DNA of 5,298 nucleotides from Gammaproteobacteria bacterium (GTDB lineage Bacteria; Pseudomonadota; Gammaproteobacteria; CAISUE01): contig CANCKG010000070.1 in NCBI GenBank assembly GCA_947378515.1, positions 1 through 5,298 of the forward strand. The letters run 5' to 3'. The notes beneath the pieces are model-generated. The model ran no database searches, was not told the DNA's origin, and saw only the letters and a program-made list of their open reading frames with translations. This document shows positions 1 to 5,298 of this stretch, piece after piece (the first letter of the stretch is position 1; each line of letters starts with the position of its first letter). Position numbers and translations under genes: made by a program.

Positions 1-783
1 ATCCGAACTAAATACTTTGACAATATCATCGACCGAATAATCTTTTAACCCTTCAGAGGTAATATTGGGTGCAAAATAACCTTGAATAAAACCACCGGTA
101 TAACGATGATCACGTTCTTCGGCACCAAGCGCGTTTAAAGGTGAATGACACATGCCGCAATGCCCTGGCCCCTCAACAATGTACGCACCGCGATTCCATT
201 CAGTGGATTGCTTCGGATCAACTTTCTGCTTACCTTCATAAGGGTAAAAATACAATAATTTCCAGCCATATTGCGCTAAGCGAACATTAAATGGCCATGG
301 AACTTGATTAGTTACTTGCGCACGATTTACTTTAGGAATAGCAAACAAATACGCTTTGATCGCCAATAAATCCTCATCCGACATTTTATTAAAATAAATA
401 TAGGGAAATACTGGGAAATAATTACCCTGAGGACCATTACCATGAGCTACGGCATCTAGAAATTGTTTATCAGTCCATTTACCGATACCGGTTGTTTCAT
501 CTGAGGTAATGTTTGGTGAATAAAACGCGCCGAATGGCGTTTCTAAACCGAGCCCACCGCCAAAAGCACTGGCATCCTGCGTCGCTGTATGACACGCGAT
601 ACAATCACCGGCTTTCGCTAAGTATTCACCTTTTTGGACTAAGGCGGTTTCACTCGCAGATAAGCTGCTAACATTCAGCTTAGGATAAGTGGGATAGATT
701 TCAGCTGAAGCTGCGTTAAAAGCCAAGCTGGTAGCAGTTGTTAGGGCAAAAGAAACAATTAATTTAGAACAAAATGCACGCAT
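1..783 (-). CDS. Exported c-type cytochrome with at least two haems (C-terminus cut off by window edge)
   Basis: The first 261 residues are visible and the 3' end lies beyond base 1. Residues 1-27 form a Sec signal peptide: R2 and K7, a hydrophobic core at about 8-22, and a likely cleavage after A25-S26-A27, giving a periplasmic protein. Two covalent haem sites are seen, CIACH at 61-65 and CGMCH at 209-213, each opening a class I cytochrome c domain followed by a conserved PNIT motif (90-93 and 239-242). The first domain ends in a KMSDEDL stretch (133-139). Layout and haem spacing (148 residues) resemble the cytochrome subunits of membrane alcohol dehydrogenases and related dehydrogenases, so the inferred role is passing electrons to the respiratory chain. 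Whether a third haem follows cannot be seen, and no partner dehydrogenase is in the window. ATG at 783 is chosen because no in-frame ATG, GTG or TTG lies between it and the upstream in-frame stop (TAG, ending near base 814). The ribosome site is weak (TAAGA, 790-794). The family call is firm; the exact partner is unknown. Confidence 0.9.
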   Translation of the reverse strand, partial: MRAFCSKLIVSFALTTATSLAFNAASAEIYPTYPKLNVSSLSASETALVQKGEYLAKAGDCIACHTATQDASAFGGGLGLETPFGAFYSPNITSDETTGIGKWTDKQFLDAVAHGNGPQGNYFPVFPYIYFNKMSDEDLLAIKAYLFAIPKVNRAQVTNQVPWPFNVRLAQYGWKLLYFYPYEGKQKVDPKQSTEWNRGAYIVEGPGHCGMCHSPLNALGAEERDHRYTGGFIQGYFAPNITSEGLKDYSVDDIVKVFSSD

Positions 784-815
784 GGACGGTCTTATCGAGT
801 CAATAATAGTTCCCT

Positions 816-844
816 ATTGTATTTTCTTTAGCCCTTTTGCTCAA
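816..844 (-). promoter_or_regulatory. Sigma70-type promoter of the cytochrome c gene
   Basis: On the minus strand a -35 box TTGAGC (839-844, first four bases matching consensus) is followed by a 17-base spacer and a -10 box TACAAT (816-821, five of six matching). Transcription would start near base 809 and give a leader of about 26 bases before the ATG at 783. It is the best promoter match I found in the window, and it lies in the only gap large enough for an independent transcription unit. Confidence 0.65.
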
Positions 845-849
845 TAGAT

Positions 850-869
850 ATTTTACAAATGCGTAAAAT
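850..869. repeat. Inverted repeat ATTTTAC-N6-GTAAAAT upstream of the cytochrome promoter
   Basis: Perfect 7-base arms (850-856 and 863-869) flank a 6-base centre. The repeat ends five bases upstream of the -35 box, centred about 50 bases before the predicted transcription start. That position suits an operator for a dimeric regulator. As an RNA hairpin it would be AT-rich and lacks a following U-run, so it is at best a weak holA terminator. I do not recognise it as a known consensus; it is not a CRP or FNR site. Confidence 0.4.
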
Positions 870-872
870 CAA

Positions 873-885
873 TGTAATTATTACA
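873..885. repeat. 13-base palindrome TGTAAT-T-ATTACA over the holA stop codon
   Basis: Perfect 6-base arms lie around one central base, and the palindrome covers the holA stop codon (881-883). The single-base centre makes an RNA hairpin unlikely, so a DNA-binding site is the only functional reading I can offer. Its arms share TGTAA/TTACA character with the neighbouring repeat at 850-869. A chance palindrome in AT-rich DNA is also possible. Confidence 0.3.
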
Positions 886-1864
886 ACCATCGGCTGAAAC
901 TTAACCATGGATCACCGTTAGCATAGCCTTTAATCACCACATCACAGGCGGCCGCTTGGATCATTAAGCTACCCCAAGCGCGCTTCTGGCTGAGCGCTGT
1001 TTGATAGCTCGGTCGTCGTTTATCGAAAATCCCCAATGTCGGCCAAATAGCCGCCAACGGTTGGCCGGTACTGTAAATGTCCGACAATTGCAGCATCAAA
1101 CGCATTTCTTTCACTAAAGCCCACAATACGAGCACCGGTTCAACGCCTTCGGCTTTTAAACTGAGTAGCATCGCATTGTAACGTGTGATATCTTTTGTTA
1201 AAAAAACTTCCGCTAGACTAAAAATATCGAAACGCGCTTGACGTACTAGACTCTGTTCGATTTGTTCAAGACTTAATGTTTGCTTAGGGTACAGTAAACT
1301 GAGTAAGCCAATGGCTTGACTGGCAGCCAATAGATTACCTTCCGTCGAATCAACTAAACACTGCAAAGCATCTTTTGATACCGTTAAACCTTCGCTCGAT
1401 AATCGTTTTGTGAACCAATGGGATAACTGCTGACGTTCTAATGGCCAAATAGGACAAACGATGCCTTGATTGGCGAAACTGGCATAGAGTTTTTGAGTAG
1501 CGGCGTGTTGTTCTAATTTTGGACTACGAAGTAGCAGCAGCACATCGGGATTAGGCTTCGACAAATACTGTTGCAAGGCTTTAAGCCCTGCTTCCAGCAA
1601 TTTACCGGTAGTTAAGCGACATTCAACATAGCGTTTAGTGCTAAATAATGATTGACTGTGAATATCACGACCCCAATACAGCCAATCAAATTGACTATGG
1701 ATATCAAAGACTTGCCGCTCTGCGAAGCCGACGTTTTGCGCTTGTTGCCATAGGGCATCAGTCGCTTCGATCATTTGGCAAGGTTCATCACCACTTAACC
1801 AATAGCTCGCCTTTAATGGGGAATCGATTAACGCGCGATGAAATTGCTCAATGGTAACTTTCAT
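881..1864 (-). CDS. holA: DNA polymerase III subunit delta
   Basis: The 327-residue product (E. coli delta is 343) is the clamp-opening subunit of the DnaX clamp-loader complex, which places the beta sliding clamp on primed DNA in the cytoplasm. Residues S72-L73-F74 fall where the E. coli protein has L73 and F74, the residues that wedge into the clamp. Further family marks are TEGNLLAA at 174-181, a QARFDIF stretch at 209-215 that starts the C-terminal collar domain, EGVEPVLVLWAL at 239-250, and KGYANGDPW near the end (312-320), equivalent to the usual KGL-GDPW. There is no Walker A motif, as expected for delta, which does not bind ATP. The ATG lies six bases after the lptE stop with no clear Shine-Dalgarno, so translation is probably coupled to lptE. 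It is the last gene of the run; nadD, which follows holA in E. coli, is absent. Sequence is intact and the call is firm. Confidence 0.96.
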   Translation of the reverse strand: MKVTIEQFHRALIDSPLKASYWLSGDEPCQMIEATDALWQQAQNVGFAERQVFDIHSQFDWLYWGRDIHSQSLFSTKRYVECRLTTGKLLEAGLKALQQYLSKPNPDVLLLLRSPKLEQHAATQKLYASFANQGIVCPIWPLERQQLSHWFTKRLSSEGLTVSKDALQCLVDSTEGNLLAASQAIGLLSLLYPKQTLSLEQIEQSLVRQARFDIFSLAEVFLTKDITRYNAMLLSLKAEGVEPVLVLWALVKEMRLMLQLSDIYSTGQPLAAIWPTLGIFDKRRPSYQTALSQKRAWGSLMIQAAACDVVIKGYANGDPWLSFSRWL

Positions 1865-1870
1865 CGTGAT

Positions 1871-2434
1871 TTAAGCACCATCAACTGAGACTGGCATCTC
1901 ACTATCGCCACTGAGTGCGGCTTTTGTCTGCTTAGAACTCAATAAATTAAAGAGTTGGTAGATGACATCTTGATAGAGTTGACTCTGTATTTGTTGTGCT
2001 TGAGCAGAACCGGTAATCGCTTGACTGGAACTAATCGTATAACTTTGACTTGCACTTACCTGTTTCGCTGCTAACAACACCTTACCTTGTGGGTCTTGTA
2101 AACTGAAATCTAGCGTATAGGTAATAGCATAGGTATTCACTTGTGAGGTGGTACTACTACTGACCAGTGCTTGTGAATTATGCAGCGAATTAACCACCAA
2201 TACGACATTCGCTTCTTGTGCTGTTTTTGGCACGACCACTTTCATTTTATGCAAGACTTGATCTAATGCTTGAATGAAAGGATCATAAGGTGATGATGTC
2301 TCAATATACAAACGATATAAAGGTGCTGGCAATTGATATTGACCACGCAAATGAAAACCACAAGCCGACAAGCATAAGGTTAACAGTATCAACAAGCCCT
2401 TAACATTCACTAAACGAGTGCACTTGATACTCAT
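1871..2434 (-). CDS. lptE: LPS-assembly lipoprotein LptE
   Basis: The 187-residue product (E. coli LptE is 193) is the lipoprotein plug of the LptD barrel, which inserts lipopolysaccharide into the outer leaflet of the outer membrane. A type II signal peptide is clear: basic residues K4, R7 and K12, hydrophobic core at about 13-22, and lipobox L22-S23-A24-C25, with C25 the lipidated residue. The GFHLRG that follows is the hallmark start of mature LptE. The rest has the family pattern of beta strands (about 40-130) ending in a Gln-rich helix (about 141-168) with QLYQDVIYQLFNLL. The residue after C25 is Gly, not Asp, so sorting to the outer membrane is expected. The start ATG (2432-2434) shares four bases (ATGA) with the stop of the PH-domain gene, and the sequence before it has only a poor ribosome site, so translation is likely coupled. 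Neighbouring holA confirms the call through the widespread lptE-holA pairing. Confidence 0.95.
   Translation of the reverse strand: MSIKCTRLVNVKGLLILLTLCLSACGFHLRGQYQLPAPLYRLYIETSSPYDPFIQALDQVLHKMKVVVPKTAQEANVVLVVNSLHNSQALVSSSTTSQVNTYAITYTLDFSLQDPQGKVLLAAKQVSASQSYTISSSQAITGSAQAQQIQSQLYQDVIYQLFNLLSSKQTKAALSGDSEMPVSVDGA
2431..2434 (-). other. ATGA start/stop overlap coupling the PH-domain gene to lptE
   Basis: The lptE ATG (2432-2434) and the PH-domain gene TGA (2431-2433) share bases. The region before the lptE start has only a GAAAAGAA stretch, not a clear Shine-Dalgarno. Ribosomes ending the PH gene could re-initiate directly on lptE, which would tie the amounts of the two proteins together. 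Confidence 0.75.
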
Positions 2435-2892
2435 GAGGCATTCTTTTCACTGATAGCCAGAATGGCTTGGCGAAAATTATTTGGGTCGGTAAGTTGTGAA
2501 AATAGCATTTTATCGCCCCCGGTCCCCGACACAATCACCGCGCCATAACCCAATATATTACCCAACATCGATTGCTGTAATTGCACACTTTCAATACGCG
2601 ATGTCAACATATCACTGGCACGAATTTGAATAAAGCCGTATTTCATCAAAATTCGGGTTTTACTGACCGCAAATTCAGTCGTCAAATACCTAAGTACGGC
2701 CAGGAACCAAGCAATAGCCACAAATGCCATGCCCACTTGATCGATGATCAGTGGAAACTGTAAAGGTCGATAGATAGTATAAATAATCAGCAAGATGGAA
2801 TAAAAGACCGGCATAAAAAAAATAATCCAATGCAATTGGCTTTCAGCAATTATTTTTTCATTGGGCATTAAATGCTTACGTAAATAACTCAT
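2431..2892 (-). CDS. Small membrane protein with bacterial PH domain (bPH2 / former DUF304)
   Basis: The product has 153 residues. Residues 1-20 are soluble and fit the start common in this family (YL...PNE, then HW at 21-22). Two membrane helices lie at about 22-41 and 52-69. They are followed by a bPH2 domain at about 72-146: TTEFAVSKTRI (71-81), an amphipathic IESVQLQQS strand (100-108), LGNILGYGAVIVSGTGG (110-126), and a closing LTDPNNFRQAI (134-144). Proteins of this type (YdbS/YdbT-like) sit in the cytoplasmic membrane with the PH domain on the cytoplasmic side; their biochemical role is largely unknown. The ATG at 2892 has a good ribosome site, AGGAAG (2901-2906), eight bases away. The four-base overlap with lptE suggests the two are made together and hints at an envelope role, but that is inference from context only. 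The family call is firm; function is not known. Confidence 0.88.
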   Translation of the reverse strand: MSYLRKHLMPNEKIIAESQLHWIIFFMPVFYSILLIIYTIYRPLQFPLIIDQVGMAFVAIAWFLAVLRYLTTEFAVSKTRILMKYGFIQIRASDMLTSRIESVQLQQSMLGNILGYGAVIVSGTGGDKMLFSQLTDPNNFRQAILAISEKNAS

Positions 2893-2957
2893 CAGTGATT
2901 CTTCCTAGGGATAGTAATTAAGTCGTTGGTCGTCAAGCTTAGGATCGATAAAGTGCA
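2893..2957 (-). other. 65-base serS to PH-domain gene gap
   Basis: This is the largest gap inside the gene run. It carries the PH-gene ribosome site (AGGAAG, 2901-2906) and small restriction-like palindromes (ATCGAT, AAGCTT, CCTAGG). I see no GC-rich hairpin followed by a U-run, so no intrinsic terminator after serS. The one promoter-like match is poor (see rejected items). Read-through from serS is the simplest reading. Confidence 0.5.
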
Positions 2958-4229
2958 TTAGAGCAGAGTGATCCCATTCATATAGGGTAGCAACACTTCC
3001 GGCACACGAATCTTACCATCGGCGGTTTGATAATTTTCAATGACCGCCAACAACGTCCGACCGACCGCCAAACCAGAACCATTCAGTGTATGAATCAATT
3101 CTAGTTTACCGGTGATTGGATTGCGCCAGCGTGCTTTCAAACGCCGTGCTTGAAAATCTTTGATCATACTACACGAAGAAATTTCTCGATAACATTGCTG
3201 GCCAGGCAACCACACTTCTAAATCATAGGTTTTACTGGCGGCAAAACCCATATCGCCTGCACATAACAACATGACACGATAGGGTAATTGCAAAGCTTGC
3301 AAGACCGCTTCGGCATGTGAGGTTAATGCTTCGTGGGCAGCTACCGATTGTTCTGGGGTGACAAACTGTACTAATTCAACTTTTTCAAATTGATGTTGAC
3401 GCAACATCCCGCGGGTATCTTTACCATAAGAACCGGCTTCACTACGAAAGCAAGGACTGTGACAGACGTATTTCACCGGTAATTGTGCCGCTTCAAAAAT
3501 GCGTTCGCGCGCCAGATTGGTCACCGGAACTTCAGCGGTAGGAATCAAATAAAGTGCCGGTTCGTCGGTGGTTTTAAATAAATCTTCTTCCATATTTGGC
3601 AACTGACCGGTGCCATACAGAGAGTCAGCATTGACTAAATTTGGCACATACACTTCCGTATAACCATGTTGTTGACTGTGCAAATCCACCATGAATTGCG
3701 TTAGCGCTCTCTGTAGGCGGGCCATCGGGCCATATAACACCACAAACCGCGCACTGGCTAACTTAACTGCACTTTCAAAATCGATTAAACCTAGACTAAC
3801 GCCTAAATCGACATGATCCCGTGGCGCAAAATCAAAGTCTGGTATCGCTCCCCAGGTACGTACTTCAATATTGTCATGTTCATCACGCCCTAGTGGCACA
3901 CTGTCATCAGGGATATTGGGTAGGCTTGCTTGTAAGCTCTGCAATTCTGTCAATAAAGCCATTAACTCCACTTCTGCGGCGGTCAATAACTCTGCTAATT
4001 GTTCTGATTGCTGTAATAAAGCACTGACATCTTCACCACGCGATTTCGCCATACCGACTTGCTTGGCTAACACATTACGCTGACTTTGCCACTGTTCTGT
4101 GGTCGTTTGACAAGCTTTGCGCGCCGTTTCTAGGGCACTAAAGCGTGTTTGATCGAGCGTGATACCACGCTTTGCCAAGCCTGAGGCCAAAACAGTCAAA
4201 TCTTGACGAAAATATTTTTGGTCTAACAT
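2958..4229 (-). CDS. serS: Seryl-tRNA synthetase (class II)
   Basis: The 423-residue cytoplasmic homodimer (E. coli SerRS is 430) charges tRNA-Ser with serine using ATP, and also charges selenocysteine tRNA where present. Residues 1-105 form the N-terminal tRNA-binding arm, including the long antiparallel coiled coil (about 28-100), ending in [12 protein letters not shown] (103-114). The catalytic core follows: TAEVP at 231-235 in the serine pocket, motif 2 FRSEAGSYG at 261-269 with DTRG (271-274), HQFEKVE (279-285), EISSCS...DFQARR (349-363), and motif 3 [10 protein letters not shown] at 384-393. The C-terminus [10 protein letters not shown] (410-419) is typical. I place the start at ATG 4229 because [10 protein letters not shown] aligns with the family N-terminus MLD-x-x-x-x-R and has an AGGA ribosome site (4236-4239) six bases upstream. 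A longer reading from 4298 would add 23 unrelated residues overlapping the upstream gene. No inserted domain or missing catalytic residue is seen. An upstream T-box is not expected or seen. Confidence 0.97.
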   Translation of the reverse strand: MLDQKYFRQDLTVLASGLAKRGITLDQTRFSALETARKACQTTTEQWQSQRNVLAKQVGMAKSRGEDVSALLQQSEQLAELLTAAEVELMALLTELQSLQASLPNIPDDSVPLGRDEHDNIEVRTWGAIPDFDFAPRDHVDLGVSLGLIDFESAVKLASARFVVLYGPMARLQRALTQFMVDLHSQQHGYTEVYVPNLVNADSLYGTGQLPNMEEDLFKTTDEPALYLIPTAEVPVTNLARERIFEAAQLPVKYVCHSPCFRSEAGSYGKDTRGMLRQHQFEKVELVQFVTPEQSVAAHEALTSHAEAVLQALQLPYRVMLLCAGDMGFAASKTYDLEVWLPGQQCYREISSCSMIKDFQARRLKARWRNPITGKLELIHTLNGSGLAVGRTLLAVIENYQTADGKIRVPEVLLPYMNGITLL

Positions 4230-4235
4230 TAGAAA

Positions 4236-4239
4236 TCCT
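4236..4239 (-). promoter_or_regulatory. Ribosome binding site that decides the serS start
   Basis: AGGA on the minus strand lies six bases before ATG 4229, inside the 19-base gap after the membrane-protein stop (4249-4251). It supports the 423-residue form of SerS over a 446-residue extension. Confidence 0.7.
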
Positions 4240-4248
4240 AAATTAAAG

Positions 4249-5067
4249 CTATGCGCGGCATGCTTTTGCGCCAAATAACCGCTGGTATAAAACGCCACAC
4301 ACTAAATAACTAAAAGGTGCAAAAATAAGGTCACTCACATGCCACGTATATTTACTCAGCAGTGACAATAAGACGATGAGCACAATCACCGCTAAAATAC
4401 GCCAAAAATGGGCGGTGGTCGCCACTAACATCGTTTTAAAGCCAATAAAGGTATTGACGCGACCCAAAAATAGCAATAAACAACTGATAAAAGCATAAGC
4501 ACTTAACATAAAAGCCACTAAGCCTGTCGCCCATATGACAAGGTGTTGGCCGATAGCATTATTCGCAAAAGCTAATAAAACGAGTTTTGTCGCCACAAAG
4601 ACAATCGGCGTTCCTAAAAAAAAGCCAATCAATACCACGCACGCTAGCACATTCACTAACCAAAAAAACCGTAAATAATAAAACGTGGCATTCGATAATT
4701 TATAGGTTTGGTGATACACAATCCGCGTGGCAATCAATAACAAACCGAGTTTTAAAGGCACCGTCACCCACATTAAGTAAAACCATGGCATAAATATGGT
4801 CAACAAAGCGGCAATCGGTTTCGGCACGACGGGCAACAACGGCACTAACATCAACCGCGGGAACATTTGCGCAAAAAATGGCGCTAAGATCGGCACCAAA
4901 CTAAATAATACCACGACATAATTAGCCATAAGAAATTTTAAACGCTGACCACGAGCTAATTGCCAAGCTTCGACGAGTACCCCCCACAAACTAAAAGACG
5001 TTTTTTGTACCGCCGGTGGTGCATGATAATCCCAAAAGGATTTCAATAAAGTTTTTTTAAGATCCAT
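4249..5067 (-). CDS. Polytopic inner-membrane protein of unknown function
   Basis: I do not recognise this 272-residue protein. A soluble N-terminus of about 44 residues contains an aromatic-rich stretch [16 protein letters not shown] (25-40). About six hydrophobic segments follow: roughly 45-67, 85-117 (perhaps two), 132-166 (perhaps two), 174-202, 222-238 and 245-262. Charged residues are few and mostly basic, at the segment ends. The N-terminal SLWG...AW.L.....LKFL pattern recalls YciC-like or DUF975-like membrane proteins with repeated six-helix layouts, but this is a loose resemblance and I assign no function. There are no transporter ATPase, protease or glycosyltransferase motifs. The ATG at 5067 has a ribosome site AAGGG (5074-5078) six bases upstream, 19 bases after the udk stop. 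serS begins 19 bases after its stop, so all three are probably co-transcribed. The gene contains three homopolymer runs of 7-8 bases (see separate entry). Its reading frame is open and intact. It is a real gene by spacing, ribosome site and coherent membrane topology. Confidence 0.82.
   Translation of the reverse strand: MDLKKTLLKSFWDYHAPPAVQKTSFSLWGVLVEAWQLARGQRLKFLMANYVVVLFSLVPILAPFFAQMFPRLMLVPLLPVVPKPIAALLTIFMPWFYLMWVTVPLKLGLLLIATRIVYHQTYKLSNATFYYLRFFWLVNVLACVVLIGFFLGTPIVFVATKLVLLAFANNAIGQHLVIWATGLVAFMLSAYAFISCLLLFLGRVNTFIGFKTMLVATTAHFWRILAVIVLIVLLSLLSKYTWHVSDLIFAPFSYLVCGVLYQRLFGAKACRA
4616..5058 (-). repeat. Three homopolymer runs inside the membrane-protein gene
   Basis: On the coding strand there is A7 near the start codon (5052-5058, codons 4-6), T7 in the middle (4662-4668) and T8 (4616-4623). 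The T runs encode Phe and Leu of membrane helices, so they may simply reflect hydrophobic composition. Runs of this length are possible sites of polymerase slippage, but nothing in the sequence shows that slippage happens; the frame is intact. Confidence 0.35.
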
Positions 5068-5086
5068 ACCAAACCCTTAAATGTGC

Positions 5087-5298
5087 CTATCCAAGATGAT
5101 TTTCTTTTAATAATTCACGCATCTTTGCCTTAATAAGATCAATCGCAATCCGATTTTCACCACCTTTGGGCACAATCACATCGGCATAGCGCTTAGAGGG
5201 CTCAATAAATTGTAAATACATCGGTCGTACCGTCGCTTCGTATTGATCAATCACCGATTGTACCGAACGATTGCGCGCTAAAACGTCACGGGTGATAC
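5087..5298 (-). CDS. udk: Uridine kinase, C-terminal part (5' end beyond window)
   Basis: The last 69 residues are visible. The gene enters at base 5298 mid-codon and stops at TAG (5087-5089). Uridine kinase phosphorylates uridine and cytidine with ATP or GTP to give UMP and CMP in pyrimidine salvage, in the cytoplasm. The visible tail carries the family signatures [19 protein letters not shown] (visible residues 2-20), then [20 protein letters not shown] (23-42) and [13 protein letters not shown] (43-55). The Walker A and catalytic part is outside the window. Phosphoribulokinase shares the fold, but the [14 protein letters not shown] string points clearly to uridine kinase. The stop is 19 bases before the next start, consistent with an operon. 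Confidence 0.93.
   Translation of the reverse strand, partial: ITRDVLARNRSVQSVIDQYEATVRPMYLQFIEPSKRYADVIVPKGGENRIAIDLIKAKMRELLKENHLG

Noticed and set aside
811..815. AGGGA as the ribosome site of the cytochrome gene
   Set aside because: It lies 27 bases before the ATG and upstream of the predicted transcription start; the only in-frame codons at a suitable distance are ATT.
850..869. Intrinsic terminator after holA
   Set aside because: The stem is AT-rich and is not followed by a U-run on the minus strand, so it does not meet the usual form of an intrinsic terminator.
1648..1857. Plus-strand reading frame of 69 codons
   Set aside because: It is antisense to conserved holA and has no independent support.
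2581..2763. Plus-strand reading frame of 60 codons
   Set aside because: It is antisense to the PH-domain gene, and its product shows no recognisable features.
2908..2936. Promoter for the PH-domain gene: TTGACG-N17-TATCCC on the minus strand
   Set aside because: The -10 box lacks the key final T, and the predicted transcript would begin inside or after the gene's own ribosome site (2901-2906), so it could not serve this gene.
3821..4083. Two overlapping plus-strand reading frames of about 70 codons
   Set aside because: They lie antisense to the conserved serS coding sequence, have low-complexity products and no convincing ribosome sites.
4230..4298. Longer SerS starting at 4298 (23 extra residues)
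   Set aside because: The extension overlaps the membrane-protein gene, has no family match, and the ATG at 4229 has both a ribosome site and the standard SerS N-terminus.
4587..4793. Plus-strand reading frame of 68 codons
   Set aside because: It is antisense to the membrane-protein gene, and its product has no coherent hydrophobic or domain pattern.

Overview
This window looks like ordinary chromosomal DNA of a gammaproteobacterium. The case rests on the full-length proteins. A recognisable lptE (LPS-assembly lipoprotein) shows a Gram-negative with an LPS outer membrane. holA, serS and the udk tail resemble their E. coli counterparts as I remember them. The base composition is moderately AT-rich. 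A Legionellales-like organism is plausible, but this is a guess from general protein flavour and cannot be proved from this window.

All seven genes lie on the minus strand, so they read from right to left. From 5298 downward they are: the 3' end of udk (uridine kinase); an unrecognised 272-residue polytopic membrane protein; serS (seryl-tRNA synthetase); a small two-helix membrane protein with a bacterial PH (bPH2, formerly DUF304) domain; lptE; and holA (DNA polymerase III delta subunit). The spacings are 19, 19, 65, -4 and 6 bases. This fits one co-transcribed housekeeping run with no convincing internal promoter or terminator. A 97-base gap (784-880) follows holA. It holds two small palindromes and a good sigma70-type promoter that drives the last gene, a secreted c-type cytochrome with at least two haems, cut off by the left edge.

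The lptE-holA pair is classic. In E. coli it sits after leuS, but here it follows serS and a PH-domain protein whose stop codon overlaps the lptE start (ATGA). The run therefore mixes nucleotide salvage, translation, envelope biogenesis and replication. The two unexplained membrane proteins in it are the items most worth following.

I found no RNA genes, mobile elements, CRISPR arrays or sign of a novel defence or accessory system. No stretch of 300 bases lacks a gene; the longest gap is 97 bases.
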